Positions 6,319 to 15,385 of a DNA stretch of 64,000 nucleotides are shown here, one piece after another. How positions within the stretch are numbered: the stretch's first letter is position 1; each line of letters begins with the position of its first letter. A program made the position numbers and the translations under genes. The DNA comes from CAVYUC01 sp963816685 (lineage in GTDB: Bacteria; Bacteroidota; Bacteroidia; Bacteroidales; Prolixibacteraceae). Under the pieces are notes generated by a model, which saw only the letters and a program-made list of their open reading frames with translations, was not told the origin of the DNA and made no database searches. Where the stretch lies: NCBI GenBank assembly GCA_963816685.1, contig CAWFMB010000022.1, forward strand, positions 45,999 to 109,998, given 5' to 3'.

Positions 6319-8724
6319 TTAACTATTTACCAGTTGAGGTTTCCTGTTTACCAGGTGTTTTTCAATGGTTTTAATCAGCTCCTCAACTTTTACCGGTTTT
6401 GGAAGATAATCGGCGCAACCTGCTGCAAGTGACTGTTCCCTTTCGTTATTTAAGACATACGCTGAATGCGCTATGACAGGAATAGTATCATCAATTTTCT
6501 TTATTTTAAAAGTGGCATCTATACCATTCATTACCGGCATTTTAAGATCCATGATTATTAAATCAATGTCAGGGTTAATATTGAAAAGTTCCACTGCTTC
6601 CTTTCCATTTCGGGCATGAATGAGCCGACAGCCTTTTTTCTCGAGAACCGCCTGCAGAAACATGTAGTTTATTTCATCATCTTCGGCTATCAATATAGTT
6701 TTTCCTGCTGTTTCAGAACCTGAAGAAGATGTCTGAGTATAGACAGGAACACCTGATTTTACATCATCGTTGAAAACATTGGTGAGTGTAAAATAAAACA
6801 GCGAGCCTTTTTCAGGTACCGATTCAACAAGCAGTTCTCCACCAAGATGATTTACAAGTTTACTGGCAATGGTCAATCCAAGACCATTGCCATCGAAAGC
6901 CCTGCTGAGTTCAATATCCACCTGCCGGAAAGGTTCAAAAATAGTTTTTAAATCTTTTGAAGAAATACCAATTCCGCTATCTTCAATTGAAAACATCAAA
7001 TCGCTTTTAACTTTTTTCACTTCAAGAGTAACAGTACCTTTGGGTGTAAATTTATAAGCGTTATCCATCAGGTTTCGCAGCACCCGAAGTAATTTTTGTT
7101 TGTCTGTTTCAATCTGCCGGTTTTTTAATTGCGGATCGATCTTTACATTGAACAGAATAAGATGATCAATGTAATTATGTTTGGTTTCAAGGTGAAATTC
7201 ATTAATGACCTTCTCCAGATCAAATTTTTCTTTTGTAACATCAATAATTCCTGAATCAAGTTTCGACGCTTCAATGATATCGGTAACCGTATTTACAAGA
7301 CGATCACCGCTTCTGCGCATAATTTCAATAAAATTTTTCCTGTCTTCCAATGGAATTTTATCGTAGTCATTTTCAAATAAATCAAGAAAACCAAGCATTC
7401 CGTTTAATGGAGTACGGATTTCATGGCTGATGTTGTTTAAAAATGCTGCTTTAAGTTTTTCCGACATTTCTGCCTTTTCCTTTGAGATAAGCAATTCTGT
7501 CTCCATCTTTTTCCTGTCGGTAATATCATCGAGTGTAGCGATGAACTTCCTTTTGCCGTTTTTCCAGAGAATTGCTGTGGAAAGCAGGAGGGTATAATTT
7601 TCGATAACGTCATTCTTTAAAAGTTGTATTTGAAACTCAACTTTATTTGTTTCAATTCCATTTTCGATTATTTTGTTAAAAACCTGTGCCAATTGACATT
7701 GAGAGCACTGTTCACCGGTTCCGCACTTTGTGGTTTTGTTTTGAGTATTGCTGCAGTTGATAATGTCGCCAATTCTCTGATTTTTATAGTTGTCTTTCAA
7801 CCCAAACCACTCTTTTCCCTTGTAGTTCACCCGCTGTACAAGCGACTGTTCATCGAATATAATAATTGCCGAAGGAACTTTATTGAATATAGCCTTCAGT
7901 TCTGCTTCACTGTTTTCAGCTACCAGTTTCATTTCAAGTAACTGCTTTTCGTAACTTTTTCTGACACTTATATCCCGTACACTGCCTAACATTACTTTGG
8001 ATCCTTCAAATTCTACCAAATTTCCATAAATCTCAACCGGTATTTCTTTCCCCTCCTTTGTACGATGAATTGATTCGAAAACACCTCTCGTATTTTTTAG
8101 TATTTCTTTAATTCTTTCGTCAGGTCTTTTGGTAACTTTTCCGGAAACAATTTCTTCCAGTTTCATCGATTCCAGCTCTTTCCGGGAGTATCCAAGCTGC
8201 TCGCAGGCCCTTATATTTACCTTTAATATCCGGCCTTCCAAATCGTGAACAAAAATAGCATCACTAACCCCTTCAATTATTGCTTCAAATTTTCTGGATT
8301 CATTTAGTGCATCTTGCCGCGCATTTGATTTTTCGGCAATAATATTTTTTAATCTGATTTCGCGTTCCTGCCGTTCAGTTAAATCAGTTAAAATGTTTAT
8401 ATAAAAATGGTCCTCATTAAAACGAACCAATTGACTCTTTGTAAGAACCGGGATTTTAGAACCATCATTTTTAAAGAAAAACTGCTCTTTTTGCTGGATT
8501 TGCAGAACATCATTACACAGGCACTCTTCATCTGTGCAAAATGTTTCGCTACATTTTTTTCCTGTAAGCGTTTGGTAACCGCCCAATTTCAGTGCCTGTT
8601 TATTTGCATAGCGAATAGTTTTATTGGATTCAGTTAAGACAATTGGAATTGGAATATCTTCCAGCATATCATGCAATTGTTCTTTGCTGATATAGTTCGG
8701 GTTATTTATCTGTAGGTTTGACAT
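6319..8724 (-). CDS. Hybrid sensor histidine kinase / response regulator with three PAS domains
   Basis: 801 aa, no membrane segment, so a cytoplasmic sensor. Order: PAS 1 (about 15-125), PAS 2 (145-262), PAS 3 (275-410), HisKA with phospho-acceptor H434 in NISHEIRTPLNG, HATPase (N-box NLMDNAYKF at 551, GNGLGL at 613) and a C-terminal receiver with phospho-acceptor D726 in IIMDLKMP. PAS 1 has four cysteines (58, 63, 68, 70) and PAS 3 four more (324, 334, 340, 343), spaced as possible metal or redox sites. No output regulator adjoins it. Its 5' leader resembles that of the gene at 58478-59317. Signal unknown. Confidence 0.93.
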   Translation of the reverse strand: MSNLQINNPNYISKEQLHDMLEDIPIPIVLTESNKTIRYANKQALKLGGYQTLTGKKCSETFCTDEECLCNDVLQIQQKEQFFFKNDGSKIPVLTKSQLVRFNEDHFYINILTDLTERQEREIRLKNIIAEKSNARQDALNESRKFEAIIEGVSDAIFVHDLEGRILKVNIRACEQLGYSRKELESMKLEEIVSGKVTKRPDERIKEILKNTRGVFESIHRTKEGKEIPVEIYGNLVEFEGSKVMLGSVRDISVRKSYEKQLLEMKLVAENSEAELKAIFNKVPSAIIIFDEQSLVQRVNYKGKEWFGLKDNYKNQRIGDIINCSNTQNKTTKCGTGEQCSQCQLAQVFNKIIENGIETNKVEFQIQLLKNDVIENYTLLLSTAILWKNGKRKFIATLDDITDRKKMETELLISKEKAEMSEKLKAAFLNNISHEIRTPLNGMLGFLDLFENDYDKIPLEDRKNFIEIMRRSGDRLVNTVTDIIEASKLDSGIIDVTKEKFDLEKVINEFHLETKHNYIDHLILFNVKIDPQLKNRQIETDKQKLLRVLRNLMDNAYKFTPKGTVTLEVKKVKSDLMFSIEDSGIGISSKDLKTIFEPFRQVDIELSRAFDGNGLGLTIASKLVNHLGGELLVESVPEKGSLFYFTLTNVFNDDVKSGVPVYTQTSSSGSETAGKTILIAEDDEINYMFLQAVLEKKGCRLIHARNGKEAVELFNINPDIDLIIMDLKMPVMNGIDATFKIKKIDDTIPVIAHSAYVLNNEREQSLAAGCADYLPKPVKVEELIKTIEKHLVNRKPQLVNS

Positions 8725-9026
8725 CGCAAGGTTTTATGTTTAGACCTGCAAATAAAGCTTTAATTTAAACAATTCACAATAGGTGAAATACTTAAAAACA
8801 GTAACATTTTGCTTACATTGAACGAGTATTAAAGTTGATAAAGCAAGTAAGAGGTTATAGAAGACAAATAATTTAATAATATAATTACAAGTTAATTACA
8901 TTGATATCCAAGCAAAGTTGCTATAAAAATGAGCAATTTTATGGTGCACTTTTTTTGTTCAGGATAAAGTATGTTTAGTAAATTGCTATATTTTCAGGAG
9001 TTTTAATCTTATATATTTGTCATCAC
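8725..9026. other. Intergenic region between divergent kinase and sulfatase fusion
   Basis: 302 AT-rich bases without a credible gene. The right end holds a -7-like box TATATTTG at 9012-9019 only eight bases before the sulfatase-fusion ATG, with no good TTTG at the expected -33 distance. The left end holds the kinase leader ATCGCAAGGTTTTATGTTT (plus-strand sense). Confidence 0.5.
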
Positions 9027-12000
9027 ATGAATGCATTTCAATTGATAAAAAAACTGAAGTCCTTAGGCATATTCTTATTTTGTTTTGTAAATATTATATT
9101 CACAGCAAACGCAAAGTATCCATCAAAAATTGATACCGGTACAAAGCCCAACATCATTTTCATCCTTACCGACGATCAACGTTGGGATGCATTAGGTTAT
9201 GCGGGAAATCCGCATATCAAAACACCTGAAATGGACAAACTGGCCGGGAGTGGGGCATACTTCAAAAATGCAATAGTAACTACTCCGATTTGTGCGGCCA
9301 GTCGGGCAAGTATTTTTAGCGGATTGTATGAACGCACACATAAATATACGTTTCAAACCGGGCCTGTTCGTGAAGAATACATGGAGAATTCCTACCCTGA
9401 GGTTTTGAAAAAGGCGGGCTATTATACAGGTTTTTTCGGAAAATTTGGGGTCAATTACCAGAAAACAGAACAGCTTTTCGATATCATTGAATCTTACGAT
9501 CGCAACAACAGCTTCCACGATTACAGGGGATATTATTACAAAACACTGAATGGCGATACTGTTCATCTAACGCGCTATACAGGCCAAAAAGCGCTCGATT
9601 TTATCAACAATGTTCCGGGAGATAAACCGTTTTGCCTGTCTCTGAGTTTTAGTGCACCACATGCTCACGATGGGGCTCCCCTGCAGTATTTCTGGCAGGA
9701 AGAACCGGGTGAATTATACAAGAACATTGAAATGCCTGGGCCAAAACTGGCAGAAGATAAATATTTTGAACAATTGCCGCTTAAGGTTCGCGAAGGTTTT
9801 AACCGGGTGCGCTGGACCTGGCGCTTCGATACACCCGATAAATACCAGCACAGTGTAAAAGGTTATTACAGGATGATCTATGGAATTGACCTTGAAATTG
9901 CCAATATCCGCAATAAGCTGAAAGAAAAAGGACTGGATAAAAATACGGTTATCATCTTAATGGGCGACAACGGCTATTTTCTTGGTGAGCGCCAACTTGC
10001 AGGTAAGTGGCTGATGTACGACAATTCGATCCGGGTGCCGTTGATTGTATATGATCCGCGGGTGAAAAAACACCGCGATATTGACCAGGTGGCATTAAAC
10101 ATTGACGTGCCGGCAACAATTGCTGATTTGGCCGGTGTAAAACAACCGGATTCCTGGCACGGTAAAAGCCTGGTACCACTGGTAGCCGGAAAAGAAAACT
10201 CATTTCCACGTGATACAATCTTAATTGAACACCTCTGGGAATTTGAAAATATCCCGCCAAGCGAAGGTCTTCGAATAGCTGGTGAATGGAAATACCTGCG
10301 TTATATAAATGATAAATCCATTGAGGAAATTTATGATCTGAAATCTGACCCCAATGAAACAGTAAACATGGCAGGAAGTCGGGGGTATGAAAAGATCCTT
10401 GTAAAATTTCGCAATAAACTGGATGAATTGGCTAATAAATATGCTGATCCTTTTTCCGGAATTCCTTTGGGATTGACCGTTGAATACATTCGCGATCCGC
10501 TGTATACGAAGATAATTGACAGCCGGCCGGAATTTAGCTGGATTGTTCCGGAACAAGCGGTTGTTCAGAAAGCTTATCAGATTTTAGTTTCATCAGGCAA
10601 AGATTTAATCGATAAAAATATTGGGGATATCTGGGACAGCGGAATTGTAAGAAGTGGAAAATCCACCAATGTTGAGTTAGGGGGTAACCCGCTGGAGCCA
10701 AATACTAAATACTTCTGGAAAGTCCGGATTTTTGATAAGGACAACCGGCTTACAGATTATTCGAAATCACAGGAATTTACAACAGGTACTTTCGGTAATA
10801 AAATCACTTCTTCCAACTATTTTCAGGTTGAACAAATTAAACCAGCAAGATTCAAAAAGAACGTTGATGGAAATTATTTAATCGATTTCGGGAAAGATGC
10901 TTTCGGTAAGCTTCAAATCAATTATTCAGCAAGAAAACCGGAAGTATTAACTGTACGGGTGGGCGAAAAGTTAAGTGATGGGAGAATAGACCGGAACCCA
11001 GGCGGAACAATACGTTTTCAGGAAGTTGAGCTTGAAGTTATCCCTGAAAAATCGGATTACATTGTGCAGTTTCCTGCTGATACAAGAAACACCGGCCCGG
11101 CAGCTGTGCAGTTGCCAGATTCATTCGGGGTGATTATGCCGTTTCGTTATGTTGAAATTGAACGGGACGCTGACTTTCCCAAATCAGAGGAAACCAACCG
11201 GGACGTGGACTTTCCCAAGTCCGCATTCACTTTAAAAGCAAACGACCTGACCCAAATCGCTTATTTCGGCTACTTCAATGAAGATGCCAGTTCGTTCTCG
11301 AGTTCCGATTCCATTCTGAACCAGGTTTGGGAAATGTGTAAATACAGCATAAAAGCCACTTCGTTTGCCGGTTTATACATCGATGGTGATCGCGAACGGA
11401 TTCCTTATGAAGCGGATGCTTACCTCAACCAGTTGAGCCATTATACTGTAGACAATGAATATGCGATGGCTCGTAATACCATTGAGTATTTTATGGAGCA
11501 TCCGACATGGCCTACAGAATGGCAGTTGCACGTGGCGCTGCTCTTTTATCAGGATTACATGTACACGGGAAACACCGAACTTATTGAAAAATATTACGAG
11601 CCGCTGAAATATAAAACATTGATGAAACTGGAATATGACGATGGTTTCATCAGCACCCATTCGCCAAAACTGACCGGTGAATTTATGGCGAAACTTGGCT
11701 TTGCCGATACAACACAACGTGTGCGCGATATTGTTGACTGGCCACCTGCTCAAAAAGATACAGGTTGGAAGTTACCAAAAGACTGGCCGCAGGGGGAACG
11801 CGACGGATTTATTTTCCGGCCGGTAAATACTGTCATCAACAGTTTTTATTACAGAAACATGAAAATCATGGCCTTGTTTGCACACCTTCTGCATAAACCG
11901 GATGAAGAGTTAAATTTTGAAGCGAAGGCAGCACTTGTGAAAAAGGCCATTAATGAAAGGTTGTTTAACGAAGAAGGTGGATATTATGTGGATGGAATTG

Positions 12001-12644
12001 GCACAGACCATGGAGCAATTCATTCAAACATGCTGCCGCTGGCTTTTAACATTGTACCTGAATCGCGTATAAACGGCGTAGCAGATTACATTAAAACCCG
12101 CGGAATGGGAAGCAGTGTTTACGGTGCACAATTCCTGATGGAAGCATTATATAATGCCGGCGCAGCCGATTATGCGCTCGATTTGATGACTGCAACCAAT
12201 GACCGCAGTTGGTACAACATGATTAAAGCAGGTTCAACTATTTCGATGGAAGCCTGGGATATGCGTTACAAACCAAACTCTGACTGGAATCATGCCTGGG
12301 GGGCAGCTCCGGCTAATATTATTCCGCGTTACCTGTGGGGAATTCAGCCAAAAACGCCGGCTTTTGAAATAGCAGCCATAAAACCTCAAATGAGTCGTTT
12401 GAAAAGCAGTTCCATTATAGTCCCTACGATAAAAGGACAAATTAAAGGGGAATACACATTTGTAAACCACAGGTTACAAAAGTACACAATCGAGCTGCCG
12501 GCTAATGTAGCAGGGGAGTTCAGCATTGATTTCTCTCCGCAGGATGTAGTTACAGTAAATGGTGAATCTGTAAATCTTTCCTTCGGAACCATTCGATTGG
12601 AACCAGGGAAAAATGATATCGAGATAAGAATTAACTCGTTCTAG
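9027..12644 (+). CDS. Bimodular sulfatase (S1) - alpha-L-rhamnosidase (GH78) fusion, secreted
   Basis: 1205 aa. A Sec signal peptide (1-29, ending TANA) is followed by a type I sulfatase (about 38-480) with metal aspartates D49-D50 and the formylglycine motif C89-A-A-S-R93, which needs a maturase (none in this window). From about 485 comes a GH78 protein: fibronectin-like N-module, then the (alpha/alpha)6 barrel with GDRERIPYEADA near 786-797, holding the acid, and SMEAWD near 1074, holding the base. Bimodular S1_25/GH78 enzymes act on sulfated rhamnose of ulvan, so that is a likely substrate (inference). Two 36-base repeats at 11163-11234 insert 24 residues before the barrel. Confidence 0.92.
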   Translation: MNAFQLIKKLKSLGIFLFCFVNIIFTANAKYPSKIDTGTKPNIIFILTDDQRWDALGYAGNPHIKTPEMDKLAGSGAYFKNAIVTTPICAASRASIFSGLYERTHKYTFQTGPVREEYMENSYPEVLKKAGYYTGFFGKFGVNYQKTEQLFDIIESYDRNNSFHDYRGYYYKTLNGDTVHLTRYTGQKALDFINNVPGDKPFCLSLSFSAPHAHDGAPLQYFWQEEPGELYKNIEMPGPKLAEDKYFEQLPLKVREGFNRVRWTWRFDTPDKYQHSVKGYYRMIYGIDLEIANIRNKLKEKGLDKNTVIILMGDNGYFLGERQLAGKWLMYDNSIRVPLIVYDPRVKKHRDIDQVALNIDVPATIADLAGVKQPDSWHGKSLVPLVAGKENSFPRDTILIEHLWEFENIPPSEGLRIAGEWKYLRYINDKSIEEIYDLKSDPNETVNMAGSRGYEKILVKFRNKLDELANKYADPFSGIPLGLTVEYIRDPLYTKIIDSRPEFSWIVPEQAVVQKAYQILVSSGKDLIDKNIGDIWDSGIVRSGKSTNVELGGNPLEPNTKYFWKVRIFDKDNRLTDYSKSQEFTTGTFGNKITSSNYFQVEQIKPARFKKNVDGNYLIDFGKDAFGKLQINYSARKPEVLTVRVGEKLSDGRIDRNPGGTIRFQEVELEVIPEKSDYIVQFPADTRNTGPAAVQLPDSFGVIMPFRYVEIERDADFPKSEETNRDVDFPKSAFTLKANDLTQIAYFGYFNEDASSFSSSDSILNQVWEMCKYSIKATSFAGLYIDGDRERIPYEADAYLNQLSHYTVDNEYAMARNTIEYFMEHPTWPTEWQLHVALLFYQDYMYTGNTELIEKYYEPLKYKTLMKLEYDDGFISTHSPKLTGEFMAKLGFADTTQRVRDIVDWPPAQKDTGWKLPKDWPQGERDGFIFRPVNTVINSFYYRNMKIMALFAHLLHKPDEELNFEAKAALVKKAINERLFNEEGGYYVDGIGTDHGAIHSNMLPLAFNIVPESRINGVADYIKTRGMGSSVYGAQFLMEALYNAGAADYALDLMTATNDRSWYNMIKAGSTISMEAWDMRYKPNSDWNHAWGAAPANIIPRYLWGIQPKTPAFEIAAIKPQMSRLKSSSIIVPTIKGQIKGEYTFVNHRLQKYTIELPANVAGEFSIDFSPQDVVTVNGESVNLSFGTIRLEPGKNDIEIRINSF
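11163..11234 (+). repeat. Two in-frame 36-base palindromic repeat units inside the fusion gene
   Basis: Two copies of a 36-base unit beginning CGGGACG and containing GACTTTCCCAA, starting at 11163 and 11199. The second copy carries a perfect GGACTT-TCCC-AAGTCC hairpin. They encode RDADFPKSEETN followed by RDVDFPKSAF, a charged insert between conserved beta strands of the GH78 part. Confidence 0.7.
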
Positions 12645-12808
12645 AATCATGTCAGGAGCAAAATTAAAATGCTGTCCTTTGAAATTTGAGCCACGAAGAG
12701 TGATCTCAATTTCTGCAAAAGCAGATTTCTCTTATATTTCGTGCCAATGACTAAAAAATGAATCTGTCAACCAATGAATCGATTACTATTAATCTTAACC
12801 AAATTAAA

Positions 12809-14958
12809 ATGAAACTGAATAAAACGTTTTACAGGTCAATTGTTTATTTTTTTATTCTCTCAACATTACATTCATGTAAAAATCAAAATCTGACAGTCAG
12901 CATTAGCAGCGAATCCAACGCATCACAGGTGCGGCATGGTATTCAGCAACTTGAAAAACTTAAGGAGAAGGGAATAATCGAAGGATTGTCTCAGGCCCTG
13001 CAGACATAAATATCAATGCATCTATTGATTCTGTGGAATTAGCTTCGGAATCATACAAAATTGATGCAAATGGTAAAACTGTTAAAATAACCGGTGGCGA
13101 TGAAACCGGATTGATGTATGGCTTGCTTGAATTAGAAGAGCAGTTGGAAAACGGGAACAGTTCAATACAAAGCAAACAGGAATCTCCAAATCTTTCGTTT
13201 CGCGCACTAAAATTTAATTTGCCGTGGAATTCATACCGCACCGGGAAAGCACTGCAACTGCATTACGAAACCTGTCGCGATACCAGTTTCTGGGAATCGT
13301 TTCTTGATATGATGGCCCAAAACCGTTTTAATAAACTGACATTGTGGAATCTGCATCCGTTTAATTTTTTGGTAAGAACAGAAAAATATCCGGAAGCATG
13401 TGGGTTTACAGACGAGGAACTTGCAGAATGGCAACAATTCTGGCACACATTGTTCAGGATGGCGAAAGACCGCGGCATTGAAACTTACCTGATAAACTGG
13501 AATATTTTTGTTTCACCGGAATTTGCAAAGGCGCACAATGTAGCCCAATATTGCCTGACGGAGGATTATTTTGTAGACAGAGGCGACACTTCAGAAATAA
13601 TTAAGGATTATACGCGTGAAAGTGTAAAAGCGGTGATTGATACCTATCCAAATCTTACCGGCTTTGGAATTACTCTCGGTGAAGCAATGGGAGGAATGAC
13701 AGCCGAAGAGCGCGAACAGTGGCTGCTCGACAGTTTCATTGAAGGAATGCGAATGGCAACGCGAAAAATAAAGTTTATTCACCGCGTGCCCCTTTCGGCA
13801 GGGAAGGGAAGTGGTGGTTCCACTACTGCATCGGTAGAAATAATGACCCGTCAGACACTGGATACACTCTCCTGTGTGGATGGCCCCGTTAACATCGAAC
13901 TGAAGTTTAACTGGTCGCATGCATATTCCACGCCGCAACTGGTAAAAGTTCATGGAGGAAAACTTACCGATGCCTACTGGAATCCGATGCCGGAAAATTA
14001 TTATCTGGCCTGGATGATGCGCAACGAAGACTTTTTTATGCTGCGCTGGGGGCAGTCCGGTTTTATCCGGCAACACATCGCCCTGAATGTTCATTCATAT
14101 GTGAATGGTTATTATGTGGGTTCGGAATGTTATATTCCCGCAAAAGATTACATTACCGCACTTGATGGTGCCAGTTATGATTACGCTTATCAGCGGCAGT
14201 GGATGTTCTACAAAATGTGGGGGCGACTGCTGTACAATCCGGATACTCCCGATGCGATTTTTCAAGCAGCTTTTGAAGCACGTTTTCCCGGGAAAGGTGA
14301 AAAGTTGTTTGATGCACAAACAAAAGTCAGCCGCATCCCGCTAATAATTGCCTCTTACCAGAACGCCACATGGGATTTTACCCTATATTCCGAAGGATTT
14401 CTGACGGTTTTAAATCCGAATGGGAAAAGATATGTCGGACTGATTCCTCTTGCTGAAGTGGCCAATAAACAGCCGATGGAACCAGCATACATGAGTATTT
14501 CCGAATATTTGAAGAATGAAGATAATGTTCCTGTAAATGAAATTTCACCTCTGCATCTGGCTGATTCTATCGATTCATTTTGCAGGAGCGCCTTACAGGA
14601 AGTTGAAAATATTGAATCAGAAAACAATGTGGATCTGTTGTACGAAGTTTCAGATATCAAAATATGGGCATACCTTGGAATGTATTTTTCAAATAAACTT
14701 CGTGCAGCAGTAGAATACAAACGATTTACTGTTTCGGGTAAAAAGACTGATTTGGAAAAAGCAGTTTCATGGCTGGAAAATTCAGCAGACAACTGGCACT
14801 CAATCGTTGAAATTTCCAGTCCTGTTTATGATCCTGTTCCATTGGAGCACCTCTCAGAAAATGACGACGAATATTTTCACTGGTCGAAAATCGAAAACCA
14901 GGTGCAGGATGAAATCAAAGTCTTAAAAAAAGAAATGAATGCCAATTTCTCAAACTAG
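12809..14958 (+). pseudogene. Alpha-glucuronidase-like (GH67/GH20-like) lipoprotein, split by a -1 frameshift
   Basis: Start ATG 12809 gives MKLNKTFYRS and a lipobox ending LHSC. The first frame runs to a TAA at 13007-13009 (SQALQT), while the other frame continues the same protein as PADININASIDSVEL and then runs without interruption to 14958. Together they form about 716 residues: a GH20b/GH67N-type alpha/beta domain (ITGGDETGLMYGLLELEEQL) and a TIM barrel (SFRALKFNLPW onward, GITLGEAMGG as a possible catalytic strand). One missing base near 12993-13003 explains the break. It could be a sequence error or a recent mutation. If translated from an internal GTG at 13033, the product would lack its export signal. 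Neighbour of the sulfatase-GH78 gene, so probably in uronic-acid/rhamnose glycan breakdown. Confidence 0.75.
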
Positions 14959-14967
14959 ACGTTCCAT

Positions 14968-15171
14968 TTAATCTTTTTCACTGTTTAAAAGCCAGACCAA
15001 AAACCCGGCAACAGTTACAAGACTTCCCAAAAAAACTGCCAAATTAACGCTACGCTGTGTTTTTCTGGCTTTGGTAAGTTTTGATGATCCTATTCCTTTT
15101 TCAGCAATAAAATCTTCAACTGCTTTAATTCTTCTTTCCAGTTCTTCCTTTATGTTTTTATTGATTTCCAT
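14968..15171 (-). CDS. Small protein with coiled helix and C-terminal membrane anchor
   Basis: 67 aa when started at ATG 15171 (MEINKNIKEELERRI); an upstream in-frame ATG would add 16 unlikely residues. A charged amphipathic helix (about 1-30) is followed by a Lys/Arg stretch and one hydrophobic helix (NLAVFLGSLVTVAGFLVWLL). It has no recognised domain. It is convergent with the glucuronidase-like gene, whose stop is nine bases away. Likely a tail-anchored inner-membrane protein; function unknown. Confidence 0.6.
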   Translation of the reverse strand: MEINKNIKEELERRIKAVEDFIAEKGIGSSKLTKARKTQRSVNLAVFLGSLVTVAGFLVWLLNSEKD

Positions 15172-15385
15172 GGGATTAATAATTATATGTTTGTTCTTAT
15201 AATTGAAAACACACAGCATAATAAAATGTTTGTCAATTTAACATTTGCATTGAAAAAAACTGTGATTTAAATCTTAAAAATGCAAAACTTGATGTACTGA
15301 ATGTGATTCATTCAGAATATGAGCTTTTGATAAATAGGGATTACAACATTTTTGTAGTTTTGTATTTCTGTTTAAAACGTGAAAA

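Noticed and set aside
12990..13010. Programmed frameshifting
   Set aside because: No slippery heptamer or downstream structure seen, and the family is not known to use it.
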